From positions 12,429,573 to 12,493,572 of the forward strand of contig JALMQS010000225.1 in NCBI GenBank assembly GCA_024734495.1: a stretch of DNA of 64,000 bases, given 5' to 3'. The notes beneath the pieces are model-generated. The model was not told the origin of the DNA. It saw nothing but the letters and a program-made list of their open reading frames with translations, and ran no database searches. Below, in pieces: positions 53,491 through 64,000 of the stretch. Every line of letters starts with the position of its first letter. The first letter of the stretch is position 1. This DNA comes from Forficula auricularia (taxonomy: Eukaryota > Arthropoda > Insecta > Dermaptera > Forficulidae). The translations under genes were made by a program, and so were the position numbers.

Positions 53491-55682
53491 TTACATGACC
53501 ATTTCGCCTAGTAAACGTGGCCCTGCTTATGAAGGTTAGCTAATCTCCCTTGGTAATTTTTAACCAAAGTGAACTGAGTACTGCACACAGAGAATTAGGC
53601 TCTAAGTTAATTCAACTTGGCAAATAATCTATCGGCACCTTTGGAATTAATTTCTCTCGGAATACAAAGTGTCTGTTTGATAAGGGCCTGAGAGGCATTG
53701 CGAGTTTCGAACCCTGAATGGACGCCAATTGCACGTGCGAACTCTCCTCATCCTTCATCATCATCTACCTCTCTCTCTCTCTCTCTCTCTCTCTTCAGCT
53801 GATTGACAGGCATTGAACCTGAACACCGAATGCCCTCAGGGTTAATCATTCATCTTACCAGTCAACCAACAACTAAATCCCACCTCTCTCTTTACAATGT
53901 AACAACAAAGCTTTACAATTATACACGGATAAAAGGCATACCTACTCGAAAAGCCAATTAGAATAGCTAATAAACATATGATAAAAAGTTGTAAAATAAT
54001 AAACAAATAAACAATCAATTAATAATGTAAATAGAATAAAAAATTAATAATGATTCAAGTAATCTCATTAAGTTTATATAATTTTGTTGACTTAATTAAT
54101 TTTTATTATAATTATCAAATGTTAATAAATTATCTCTCTATTATTTATTGATAATTATTTATTTATATATTCATTTTAAAGTAGCATTTTGTGATGCAAT
54201 ATACATATTATTATGAAAACACGAGATTTTTTAATTATGAAAATATGGTATGGTTTTGCTCGCTCACATGCAGCTGGGAATGTTGATTTAATATTAAGAA
54301 AAATAAAAAATTAATTATCGATAAGAGAGTGGACTGTAAGTTGTTTTTAATGGAATTTAATATAAATTTTTGGTTTATAAAATATTAATTTTTAAAATTG
54401 AATACAAGTGATTTTATGTTAGGATTAAATTAAAACTATATATATAAAAATAAAGAAGTTAAAGGTTCAGCTAATTGCAAAAATATAAATTGCACAAAAT
54501 ATAAGTAAATTATATATATAAATAAATTATATATATAAAAAGTAATTTAAAAGTTAAGCCAATTGCAAATAATATAATCAAAGTAATAATATAAATTAAT
54601 TCAACTTAAGATGAAGAAAATGTTCGTATACTTCCGTTTAATTTTAGTAAAGTTAAAGTTTAGTTAATTAATAAACGCCAATTGCATTTTTTAGCACAAT
54701 TGCTAAACATATAATATATAGCCAGATGATCGCAGCGGGCAACACAATTTAATCTATTCTCTATTTGGTTGTAAATCAAATAAACAAATAGAAAAAAAAC
54801 TATAGATCAATCTAAATTGATGAAAAAACAAATAAAAATATGCCTGCGATCTATCTGCTATTATCATGAATTTTGGGCACTCAACAATTCATATTAACGC
54901 TCTCTGCGTAGGTTCAAAAACAAATGTTGCTTATCGGTTTATCACAATAATTAATTAGTCATCTGGTTGGTTGTCTTTTTCCTGATTGGGAGTCTGATTG
55001 GGAGAGAAAACAAGATGCGATTACATTGTAAAATTCATCAATTTTCCGGTATTCGAGGAGCTATCAAAGGACTAAGATCATTCTTTAACGACATCAGAAT
55101 AAAGAATGAGTTTAAGATAAATTTCGTGTTAAGGTTAGAAAAAAAGCAAGGACATAGATAGGAGATAGCAATTAGTGCCTCAAAATATCGATGCAGACAG
55201 CCCCATCTATTTTCCCATTTGACACGGCGGTAATTTTGAAAACGATTATTTCGCGAGGTCTAGTTGCCAGCACCATGGTATTTCGTTAATTATTTTCAAT
55301 TTTTTTTTCTTCTCCCTTATCATGCCAATAAATCTTCCTATCTTCTCGCTCAAATCTTCACCTCCTTGAAAGATTTTAGCATATCGTTAACTTTCTCCTT
55401 TGATACATAGAGTCGTAATAGCACAACTTTTCTTGGGTATTTTTCCTTTTTTAGATTTTTTTTCAACTTTCGTTAATTTTCCCCTTAATCAATCTGAATT
55501 TCGATCGTTGTATAAAATAAATTCTGTCCGTTTTTCATATGTGTAATTCTTTAGAGTCAAAATATAGAAAATCAACCCATGTAGAATTTTACATTGGATT
55601 CTTTGACTTTTAATTTAATCAGAAGAGATTTGGAGATAGTATTTTTATACATATTAAATACGATGTTATTTTATATTCGTAA
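53491..55682. other. Long AT-rich stretch without recognised features
   Basis: A (CT)n run lies at 53767-53795. Several TATATA-rich blocks occur at 54430-54540. A 64-residue frame at 54967-55161 has no motif I know. Confidence 0.4.
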
Positions 55683-55919
55683 TCTGGGGCCATCCATAAA
55701 TTAGGTCACCCAGTAATGGGGCATCTCAGATTTGTGACAAAATCTGCCAGGGGAGCTCAGGGATCTTAAAAAATATGATGTCACAAAAGTCAAATTAAAA
55801 AATTAAAATAATTTTTAGATTTCATGATATGAATAAAAATAAAGTTAAACTTAAAATATTTGTATTAATCCCTTCAGTTGAGTTTAATTAAAATAAATAA
55901 ATAAATCTACAATTATTAA

Positions 55920-56419
55920 TATTGTAAGAGTTCGTGGCTGTGATGAAACTATACTAGATGAGAGGAGGTATCAGCGAAACGATGGAATCACTGGGTTCAA
56001 TAAAACACGCCTTAATGGCGTATTCTGCCTAAATTTTATTTAGCCATCTTCAGTCAATTGGAGTTATACACAAAAATGCGGTACACATATCAGTGATCGA
56101 ACCAAGCCTTGTCAAAAATGCAAAAAAATTTCTTTTAGCTTCATGCGATTCAACGCGCCCGGACCCAAAAGTTTCAGAATGCGAAAGTCAATTCATTCTG
56201 AAACTTTTGGGTCCAGACGTTAAAAAATTCGCATGAAGCTAAAAAAATTTTTAATTTTTATTTTTGACAAGGCTTGGTTCGATCACATATGTGTACCGCA
56301 TTTTGTGTATAACTCCTAATTGACTGAAGATGGCCAAATAAAATTTAGGCCGAAACGTCTCATTAAAGGTGTTTTATTGAACCCAGTGATTCCATCTTTG
56401 AGCTGATACCTCCTCCTTC
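55920..56419. mobile_element. Palindromic hammerhead-bearing unit, 15-bp target duplication
   Basis: ATCTACAATTATTAA flanks exactly (55905-55919 and 56420-56434). The 500-bp insert is a palindrome: GAGGAGGTATCAGC...GGAATCACTGGGTTCAATAA in the left arm and the reverse at the right, with the centre near 56190. Lengths and duplication size fit Penelope-like termini. The right arm has an intact hammerhead; the left arm is damaged in the second box. Confidence 0.9.
56320..56363 (+). ncRNA. Hammerhead ribozyme-like motif
   Basis: The order is TTGA, CTGAAGA, stem II TGGCC...GGCC with a long AT loop, GAA, ACGT, C, TCAT. Stem I is three pairs (TGA/TCA). In the left arm (56012-56053, minus) the second box reads GAATACG, so only this one is a candidate. 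Confidence 0.65.
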
Positions 56420-57024
56420 ATCTACAATTATTAAATTATAGAATATAAAAGTGATGTGACGTCACAATACATGGGGGGGGGGGGGGGTTCAATGAAAATG
56501 TGACACAGGTGGAGGGGAGGGTGTAAAAATCTTGAAATTCATGTGACTTAATTTATGGACGGCCCCTCTGAATGAAATTAATTTCATAAATGGTTTCTCT
56601 GACATTCTTCCCAGATTGAAATTTGTCATTGTCCGTCTTCAATAAATCTTCTATTGCTATGTTTATTCTTGCTATTTCAGCTAATTATTTTTCTTGTTTT
56701 GTTTTAGAGATGGATATCAAAATAATACATTTGTCGACACAAAAACTCCAAATTTCATTCAGAGACTTTAATGCTTGGAAATTGATTAAAGCATCAAAAT
56801 TTATTTTCTTTATTCTATTAAAATTCATGGATATTGATTAAAAACAAGCAAATTATCATTGGAAAATCTACTGAAATAAATTTCCATGTGAAAACAATTA
56901 TTTTAGGTAAAATTTTACTCTTTTAAACTGATTTTGATAAAATTTAAATACCTTTAGGTTGTTTTGCTTTTAGATTTTAATTACATTGAGATTCATTTAA
57001 TAATACAATGTATAATATACTAGT

Positions 57025-57068
57025 ATATATCTTAATGTGAAACCTACCAAGTATTTTTATCCAATAAT
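57025..57068 (+). repeat. Isolated 43-base end of the 24-kb hammerhead unit
   Basis: TATATCTTAATGTGAAACCTACC and AAGTATTTTTATCCAATAAT match the outer end of the unit at 24155-24605 without a visible difference, while the rest of that unit is absent. It may be a very short 5'-truncated insertion. Confidence 0.7.
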
Positions 57069-57494
57069 AGTATATATCAACCTATGAAAGTATTTCTTGA
57101 ACTCGCTCAAAAATATTTTACTTTTTTTTGTTATTCGTGTTTTGAAATTTCTAAAACGTGGACCAAAATTATTTTCAAGCATGATTTTTTTTCGGTCTGC
57201 CTGTTTGTATGTCTGGATTCCGGTATCCACGAGAACTCAAGAAGGGAAAAACGTACAAAGTTAGCTAAGCATAAAAGAATGCATTATGAATGTACCAAAT
57301 TTCAACTTTTAAGGTAGTTGTTTCGGGACAATACTAGCAAAAAGTTAATGCTAGAGTATATAGAACAGATAATAAGGATTCATATTTCATAAGCCCAAAA
57401 CTCTTTGCTGTTTATGTACCACTTCTATCCAATCCCGTGCTCGTTTGACAAATCTGGCAACACTGTCCATGCTTGTATATATTTTATCATAGAA

Positions 57495-57608
57495 ATGACA
57501 GACAAAATACATTATAAAGGGAGATTTATTAAACAAAAAGTTCTTCATAAGCGATTGAAAGCTGTTGCGACAATGGCTGGAGCGAAAACACCTCAAAAAT
57601 ATTACTAA
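57495..57608 (+). CDS. Short frame of unknown nature
   Basis: A 37-residue frame reads MTDKIHYKGRFIKQKVLHKR and continues to KTPQKYY. It is basic and not compositionally AT-biased like its surroundings, and I do not recognise it. It could be a fragment of a transposon protein or chance. Low support. Confidence 0.12.
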   Translation: MTDKIHYKGRFIKQKVLHKRLKAVATMAGAKTPQKYY

Positions 57609-57609
57609 A

Positions 57610-58930
57610 GTTAACCCACTTTTTAGCTTAAATAAATGCGTTGTTGTCAGCTTGTTTTTTGTGTAGATTTTTCATTAAACATTTTTTATTATTTATTCAT
57701 TATTATCTCAGAAACTGTGTTGTAACTATGAATTAAAATTTTCTTAAAAAATGTATTAGTTATTGTTTAATGTTGGTTTAGTTTTTTTATACCAATGGTA
57801 AGAAGAGTTTTTTAATTATAATTAATTATGTATGGTAAACTTTCCGATAAACCGTATAGTGCAATAAGAGTCTGAAAAACTCTATGGCATTTAATATCTC
57901 CGGAACTATATTGTTCATAAATTTCGTGCCACCAATCGATGCAGAAGTATTTAAATAATAATCTGTCTAAATTTCAAAAAAATCCTAAGAAAACCCATAT
58001 GGTGAAACAACTACCTTAAGGTCAAAGCGTTCACTAGAAAAATTATTGCCAAATCACCAAAATTTACGGAGAGACACTCTCCGGCTTGAAAAATACTTCA
58101 CTATTTCTTTCTCAAAAAAATCTTAATTAATTATTCTTAATCCATGTAAAATTCTTCATATAAAAAAATCATCACCTGTCTGTCATATCAGAATTGCAAT
58201 TTCTCTTAGTCGAGCCACCTTCTAGCTGTTCTGTTTTTTATGATTAATTTCGCAATTCAATTTATTCCTAATCAATTATATATACGTATATGTTAATATA
58301 TTTCCTTTTAGATATTTCTATGCTGAAACGTGAATCAGATAATAATTTTTCCATATTGGCATAATCGAAAAGAAAGAGATATAGTGAGGTGAACGTTTTC
58401 TATATTAGTTAGGTATCCCTTCCTTTCACTTCTTTTTTTTTAAATCTATTCTTTCTTTTTAATAAGAAAGAGTGACAGAGATAGATGGTTTAATAGGCTA
58501 TTAAACGCCCATTAAGGAGACTTGCATGCCAAGTGAATATGGATAGAGATGGGACATTCCCAATTGACAATTAATATTGTAGAAAGGTAGCAATAACAAA
58601 AGGTAATTCAATCGGAAACGTTTCCACCGTAATAATTCTTATCTCTCTTTTTCTTCTCTGTCTTTCTATACTGCTCTAAGGTATATATATATATATTTAT
58701 ATATAAATGGGGTATACGTTTCTAGAAAAATAATTCAATTGATCTCATGATGAGTCATACTTTAGAGGAAAAGAAAATACAGGTTTCGTATATCGAGAGA
58801 GAGATATTGCAAATGTATTCACTTTTGTTTTAAAATTAAATTACATTGAAACAGAAACGATTAATTGTTATTCCATACAGTTGTTCTTATTTCAATTTTT
58901 CATCAGTCGTTAACTCTTCTTTATTACAAT
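57610..58930. other. AT-rich stretch, nothing recognised
   Basis: Short TA runs near 58682. No coding homology. Confidence 0.4.
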
Positions 58931-58931
58931 A

Positions 58932-59670
58932 ATAGAAAAATAATTTTTAAGAAAAAAATAAAAACCGACTTCAAAAAATTAAATGCAACAAATAAAATAC
59001 ACTAAAGGGTATAAAATAATTATTATCTTATTTAGTTACAACTAAACGACGAAATATTAACATGAAATTACTTTTTGAAGTCGGTGCCAAACAAACTATA
59101 CCTATAAGCGAGCGTACCCGCCAAACGTACTAAGTAAGATCCGTCGAGTGCGATTCATAAAGGTATATGTTTGGCACCAACTTCAAAAAGTAATTTCGTG
59201 TTAATATTTCGTCGTTTAGTTGTAACTAAATAAGATAATAATTATTTTATACCTTTAGTGTATTTATATTTGTTGCATTTAATTTTTTGAAGTCAGTTTT
59301 ATTTTTTCTTAAAAATATTTTTATTTTTCTCTTTTTAGTGATGTTATTAATAGTGATTATATCATCAGAACTTGACCAAATTAATATGACACCATCCCTA
59401 AGACACCCCCTTTCGGATAAAAAAAGAACCATCGAAATCGGTTCATAAACAAGAGAGTTAGGTCTAAACTAAACACTAATAAAAAAGGTCTAATACCTAT
59501 GAAAAAAAACGAAAAAAAAATGGGACCAATCGGAAGCTAGACTGGACCCAATGCAAAAAATTTTTCAAAATCGGTTGACAATTGGCGGAGATATGAGGTA
59601 ACATAGGCACAAAAAAAAAAAAAAAAATTCAGTCGAATAGAGAACCTCCTCCTTTTTTGAAGTCGGTTAA
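58932..59670. mobile_element. ACCGACTTC foldback family copy
   Basis: The central palindrome (58960-59300) and one arm (59310-59670, ending CCTCCTCCTTTTTTGAAGTCGG) match 46390-47118 closely. The other arm is missing, so the copy is a half element. Confidence 0.75.
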
Positions 59671-59819
59671 AAATACAATTATTTACATTAACAAAAGATA
59701 AACATAAACAAGGATACAATTAGTTTTTCCGCGCCTTCACCTTCTCTTATTAAATATTTATTATCCCGAACTTACAATCCTCTGGCCACAGAATATTATA
59801 TTTCTAAATGAATAGGTTC

Positions 59820-60870
59820 TTTATAATTTTTCTCATTAATATATCAAAGAATAATTAACATATTAACGAGAATTGTTTTGATCGCGCTTTTTAAACAAGA
59901 TATATATCGCGAGACTACTGCTGATTGAGGCTATTGGAGTCTTCTTAAGTCTGGACCAAGAGAGAATGAAAAAGATATGATCCATTTAGCTATAATCCAG
60001 CATCATTTCGCCTCTACCCCTCATGACACTTTTTATATCAAACACTGATATGGATCACCAAATGAATTTGAAATCTGAGATGTTATATATTCAATCTCCC
60101 AGTCCAGCGCGCTAGATCTGTTGACACATGTGTTAGAGTGTTTGCTATTAATTAATCATAAGTTTCCTGTATTTGATTCGATATCTCGATAATATGTTAA
60201 TTATTATGTTGATATATTAATGAGTAAAATTATAAATTTATTTAACTTCATTATTTTAAGTTAGAAATATGTAGGAAATTAATTGCTTAATTAAGTATTT
60301 AATTTAGTAAACTATATTGATTTCTGTTTAAGATCATATGGTTGGCAAATGTGTGGCTGGCTTCCTGCCCTTGTACGGTGGGAGGCCGCTCTCTTTCTTC
60401 TTAGCCGGGTATTGTCCCTAAGATCTTTATGTTCAGGCTAAAAGCATGTGATAAATATTATTATGACAACTTGTGTCGGCTGACGCTCATATGCATGTGT
60501 GTTGTGTATGTGTATGTGTTGCTGCCGAGGGTGAATTGTCAACGGCTGGAAGTTAGTTGAAAGCGAAAGCCGCTTATGATGACATGCTTGTCGATTTGAT
60601 AGCAAGTGTACGATGTTAATTTTAAGATGAGAGTTTTAAGATGTTTTAACGATGACCCCCTAGACACGAAAATGTATTACCCCCCATTTATGTTAATAAA
60701 TATATATTAAATGAATAAATAAGTGTATTATTTCACGCCTATGAGCCAAGGTGGTGAAACCCGCCCCCTACAAATATATAAATTCGGATATTATTTTCAC
60801 TTAATATTTGACAAAAATCACGTGCTTTCGATTTGCTATCGAATCAAATACAGGAAACTTATGATGAATA
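59820..60870. repeat. Foldback-family arm split by a solo LTR
   Basis: 59820-60190 is the mirror of 40511-40830 (CTCATTAATATATCAAAGAA, CGCGAGACTACTGCTG, GTGTTTGCTATTAATTAATC). At 60230-60269 and 60773-60870 the arm continues (AAGTTAGAAATATA | AATATATAAATTCGGATATT), interrupted by the LTR at 60270-60772. Confidence 0.7.
60270..60772 (+). mobile_element. Solo LTR
   Basis: It begins TGTAGGAAATTAATTG and ends CCCGCCCCCTACA, with AATA on both flanks (60266-60269 and 60773-60776). The ends TGTAGG/CCTACA are inverted. The last 140 bases align with the LTR at 40941-41645 (GATGACCCC, AGACACGAAAATGTATTACC, GGTGAAACCCGCCCC). The upstream part differs in length, so the two belong to the same or sister families. 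The break in the foldback arm shows it is a later insertion. Confidence 0.8.
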
Positions 60871-62058
60871 GGTTCTTCCCTATATCTATCGATAAGAAGA
60901 TTTTTACAGGGTAACCTCACTCCTCTTTATAAAATATTTTTACTTTGGAACCCACAAAAAAATTCGATCCTTCCCAAAATAATTATTCAATTAAAATTTT
61001 AATACAATTTTTGATTTTGGAGAAAATGAATACATATAGCTTGTAAATTTGCATTTTATTTAATTAACTACACATCTAACAGACGGACGTGCAAACCAAC
61101 CTACCGAGTTTGAAAGTTTTCATTTTTTGTTCTATGTAGAAATCATCTTAAATAAATTGACACGTTCTGATGTGGCCATCCACTTGACTTTACCATACAC
61201 TTATGGTTGAGTTAGGTACAGGGGCCTAGATTTTAATTTTTGACCTCCCACCCCCCTAATTTTGGCGCCAGAAAAAAAAATATTTTCGTAATTTTAGGTT
61301 CATTTTATAGTATATTTTATTTTTCTTGTTTTTTTAGTTTAGAAAATATTATAATTTTAATTTTTAACCCCCCTCCCCCCCCCTTAATTTTAGGTCAATA
61401 TGCACCAAAATCTAATCAGCTCTTAATCTCAATGCACCAAAACTACGTGTGAAATTTGGTTTTGATATTCACACTAGTTTTTGAGCTAACTCGTCCACAA
61501 AATTTGGTAACGCACAGACTAACATACTAACAGACATTTTGACAAAACAGTTATTATTTCGAAAAATATAATTTTTTCGATGTTCATTTATTGGAGCTTT
61601 TTTTGTAGAGCGAAATGTCATGGTTTCCGCACAATTTTTTTTATCAAAATAGTTTCAGCCGTTTTGGGATATTTCAAAAAAAAAGAAGCAAAAAAACCTT
61701 TCATGCACGATTACCCTGTATGATAAAGTAAAAAAGCTTCTACATGTTTAATGTTTCTTTTAAAAAGTAAAATCAGGACCCTACTAATGTCTCTTCACAA
61801 ATTTTCGTGATTTTGCCAAATCACTTTTTTGTCAGTGAACAGTTTGATTTATGAATTTAAAGCTTAGCAGAGAGGTATATGGTAAGCTCCAGAATTAAAA
61901 ACCGATGCATCGAGATTAAACGAGAAAAATTTGACGGATTTTCTAATTCCATTATGGGCGGTCCAATCAGAAAGAATTCTCCAGTTCATTTAAACGGTCT
62001 CTTGGTTTTGAGTAATATAAATATTTATAAGATTGGAGTAATTTTGAGACAGTTTGAT
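60871..62058. repeat. Mostly unassigned; one interspersed repeat
   Basis: 61455-61600 resembles 8655-8780 (CAAAATTTGGTAACGCAC, AGACATTTTGACAAAACAG, TTCGATGTTCATT). C runs at 61249 and 61371. No coding homology. Confidence 0.45.
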
Positions 62059-62128
62059 AAGTGAATTAAATTAATATTGATGAGGCAGTCAAAAAGAAGA
62101 AGATAATTTACACTATCTTTTTATTCAT

Positions 62129-62171
62129 AAAACCGACGTTTCGGAGGCTATTCCTCCTTCTTCAGGGTTTT
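62129..62171 (-). ncRNA. Hammerhead ribozyme-like motif
   Basis: The minus strand reads AAAACC, CTGAAGA, stem II AGGAGG-AATAG-CCTCC, GAA, ACGT, C, GGTTTT. Stem I is six perfect pairs and stem II at least five. Confidence 0.8.
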
Positions 62172-62389
62172 GAAAAGTCAGTGAAGGAAATCCAGTGCGG
62201 CATTCCCCTCTGTCTCCTCTTTCAGTGGCAGTAACAAGGGTTGATCTTGTATTTCATTCTCAGCAGAATTATGTAATATAATATTACATTATAATTCTGC
62301 TGAGAATGAAATACAAGATATTATTGTTACTGCCACTGAAAGAGGAGACAGAGGGGAATGCCGCATTGGATTTCCTTCACTGACTTTTC

Positions 62390-62431
62390 AAACCCTGAAG
62401 AAGGAGGGAATAGCCTCCGAAACGTCGGTTT
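62390..62431 (+). ncRNA. Hammerhead ribozyme-like motif
   Basis: This is the inverted partner: AAACC, CTGAAGA, stem II AGGAGG-GAATAG-CCTCC, GAA, ACGT, C, GGTTT. All stems pair. Confidence 0.8.
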
Positions 62432-62494
62432 TATGAATAAAAAGATAGTGTAAATTATCTTCTTCTTTTTTTGGACTGCCTCATCAATATCCAC

Positions 62495-63460
62495 TTAATA
62501 AATATTTATTCAAAAAATATATTCTCCACTGTGATTCATTGAGTAAGGGGCAATATATATTAAAATAGTTTCGTAAAAAATTTTACGTTTTTACAGATCT
62601 TTACTTTTCAAGGTCTCGTGTGCAAAACATACGGTCAAGTGCGAGGGAGGGTTCCAGACTTATTTTTTTTCATTTGCTTCATTCCTATCTAAATTATTTA
62701 AAAGCAACCAAAATAATTTATCTCGAAAGTACTTACACTAAGTTACGTTCATGAATATTTACAGATTTCTAAATCACAGGACTAAAAGTTTGAGGACATA
62801 TTGCAAAAATAATTCGGCTGATATTGATCTTGACTTGAGAAAATAATTAAAGCTAAATTTTTAAAGTTGCAACACGTTTCGTCGTATATTTTTCGCGAGG
62901 TGAATCATGACCATATCTTATTTTAATAGTCCAGGCAAATTATGTGAAAAAATGGCATAAAGAGGAAATAATTCCCAGTGAAAGATTTTATTGCTGGAAT
63001 ACCTTTATTGGTGTAGTCCAATATTACTACCTAAGTTTTCCTCAAACCTGTGTTGTGGAAATTTTTCTACGCGCCTCAAAATGAGAAAATTTCGGACTTT
63101 TTTCAATTTTTCTTGAATAACTCAAAAACGGCTTATCAAATCAAAAAGATCTTTATTAGATAATTTAAAGCTCTTTGAATTACGCGTAAAATTATAAAAA
63201 TTTCATCTATTTATCTTCAGTAGAACCGGTACTAGCGCTTGTCAAAAAACAGCCCCCGGGATCACTTTTGAATATCCCTAAAACTCGTACTTTTTTCTGT
63301 TTTTCCCCATTTTGACTATGAAGGAGCACGTTTTCGACAAAGATCCCCTATACATTTTTAAACTAGATTAAATTTGCTACAATTTAAATAAAGTTTCATC
63401 TTAATTGGATAATGGTAACATGAGGTTGAAGTTTTGAAAAAATGCAATTTTTTGCAAAAA
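62495..63460. other. AT-rich stretch, nothing recognised
   Basis: No element ends or coding homology were seen. Confidence 0.4.
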
Positions 63461-63464
63461 ATCG

Positions 63465-63955
63465 CAGTTTTTCCTTCATAAAATGACTCATCCTAGAAAC
63501 CTGATTCCTATCTCATTGTCTAGAAAATTTTGTTGATTTGAAGATTTACTTGAACCACTTTTTTGTTTAAATTCTTAGATTTATAGATATCCAGCATTTT
63601 CCATGACAGGAAATGATCCATTGTTTCAAAAAATCGCAGTTTTTCCTTCATAAAATGAAAACCACTTATCTTACAAACTTGATTCCTATCTCATTCTCTA
63701 GTAAATTTTGTTGACTTGAACGTTTACTTGGACCACTTTTTTGATAAAACTCTTAGATTTATAGATATCCAGCATTTTCCATGATGCTTTTGAGGATTCG
63801 GATCATATCCTGTCCGGAAAATGTAGAATATCTATAAATCTAAGAGTTTTATCAAAAAAGTGGTCCAAGTAAACGTTCAAGTAAATAAAATTTTCTATAC
63901 AATGAGAAAGGAATCAAGTTTCTTTAGGATGAGCTGCCTTGCACGGAGGAAAAAA
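63465..63955. repeat. 178-bp tandem duplication followed by an inverted copy
   Basis: CCAGCATTTTCCATGA recurs at 63591 and 63769 (period 178), with shared AAATCGCAGTTTTTCCTTCA and CTTAGATTTATAGATATCC. From about 63815 the same sequence runs in reverse to 63950. Element type unknown; it may continue past the window edge. Confidence 0.8.
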
Positions 63956-64000
63956 CTGCGATTATTTGTAAACACCCTAAATTACGTAAGTCGTTTAGGA

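Larger units (their letters stand above)
55686..56566. mobile_element. DNA transposon with GGGGCC-type inverted ends, host of a hammerhead unit
   Basis: The ends GGGGCCATCCATAAATTAGG and, reversed, GGGGCCGTCCATAAATTAAG continue to GTCAC. TCT on both flanks may be a 3-bp duplication. It contains a G run and paired GTGACGTCAC-like sequence but no transposase. The hammerhead unit at 55920-56419 is inserted inside, leaving about 380 bp of the original element. The superfamily is not certain. Confidence 0.7.
62062..62490. mobile_element. Palindromic hammerhead-bearing unit
   Basis: The arms share TTGATGAGGCAGTC, AGATAATTTACACTATC, AGTCAGTGAAGGAAATCC and GGAGACAGAGGGGAATG, meeting near 62285 (TAATATAATATTA). 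Both arms contain intact hammerheads. The target duplication is unclear. It is the best preserved pair in the window. Confidence 0.8.

Overview
The window is AT-rich animal DNA, most likely from an arthropod. It holds no rRNA, no functional tRNA and no convincing single-copy protein gene. The coding traces I can recognise belong to transposable elements: LINE reverse transcriptases of at least three kinds, two mariner subfamilies plus a rearranged mariner, a pogo/Tigger transposase end and a Penelope-like GIY-YIG endonuclease. All are truncated or frameshifted. This element mix fits an arthropod, but I cannot name the species.

The most striking content is RNA-based. Fifteen short sites carry both conserved boxes of a type I hammerhead ribozyme, CTGANGA and GAA followed by a short palindrome (ACGT or ATATAT...). 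They are at about 4.0, 7.0, 12.9 (two), 24.3 (three), 37.1, 37.5, 43.9, 50.0-50.2 (two), 56.3 and 62.1-62.4 kb (two). In most of them stem I pairs although its sequence differs between families, which is covariation. Most sites lie in head-to-head palindromic units, and the unit at 3.9-5.1 kb encloses a Penelope-type endonuclease remnant. These are therefore read as the hammerhead-bearing termini of several Penelope-like families. Target-site duplications are visible for three of the units.

A second family has seven copies (9.6-10.6, 14.4-16.2, 17.6-18.9, 27.5-27.9, 29.4-31.2, 33.1-33.9 and 34.0 kb). It resembles non-autonomous Helentrons: subterminal inverted ACTTTATCCAA, a terminal GCAACG/CGTTGC hairpin, a tetranucleotide microsatellite, and in larger copies a 119-120 bp minisatellite in two opposing arrays. 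The copy at 29.4-31.2 kb interrupts a LINE reverse transcriptase, which itself lies inside a hAT-like element, giving a three-level nest.

Layout: 0-5 kb, LINE scrap, SINE relics and the Penelope remnant. 5-8.5 kb, a hAT element with a 174 bp tandem array, a hammerhead palindrome and a small hAT-like MITE. 9.6-19 kb, Helentron-like copies, a large foldback, hammerhead palindrome and SINEs. 21.8-23.2 kb, a jockey/CR1-like LINE. 24-28 kb, hammerhead units, Tigger and mariner. 28.8-34.5 kb, nested elements. 35-44 kb, rearranged mariner, hammerhead units, foldbacks, solo LTR and a complete mariner. 45-50 kb, tRNA-like repeats, the ACCGACTTC foldbacks, a SINE with a LINE-like tail, and a hammerhead unit. 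51-64 kb, LINE copies, MITEs, hammerhead units, a second solo LTR and a foldback. The elements do not form a pathway; the window reads as a layered insertion history in which relative ages can be ordered.
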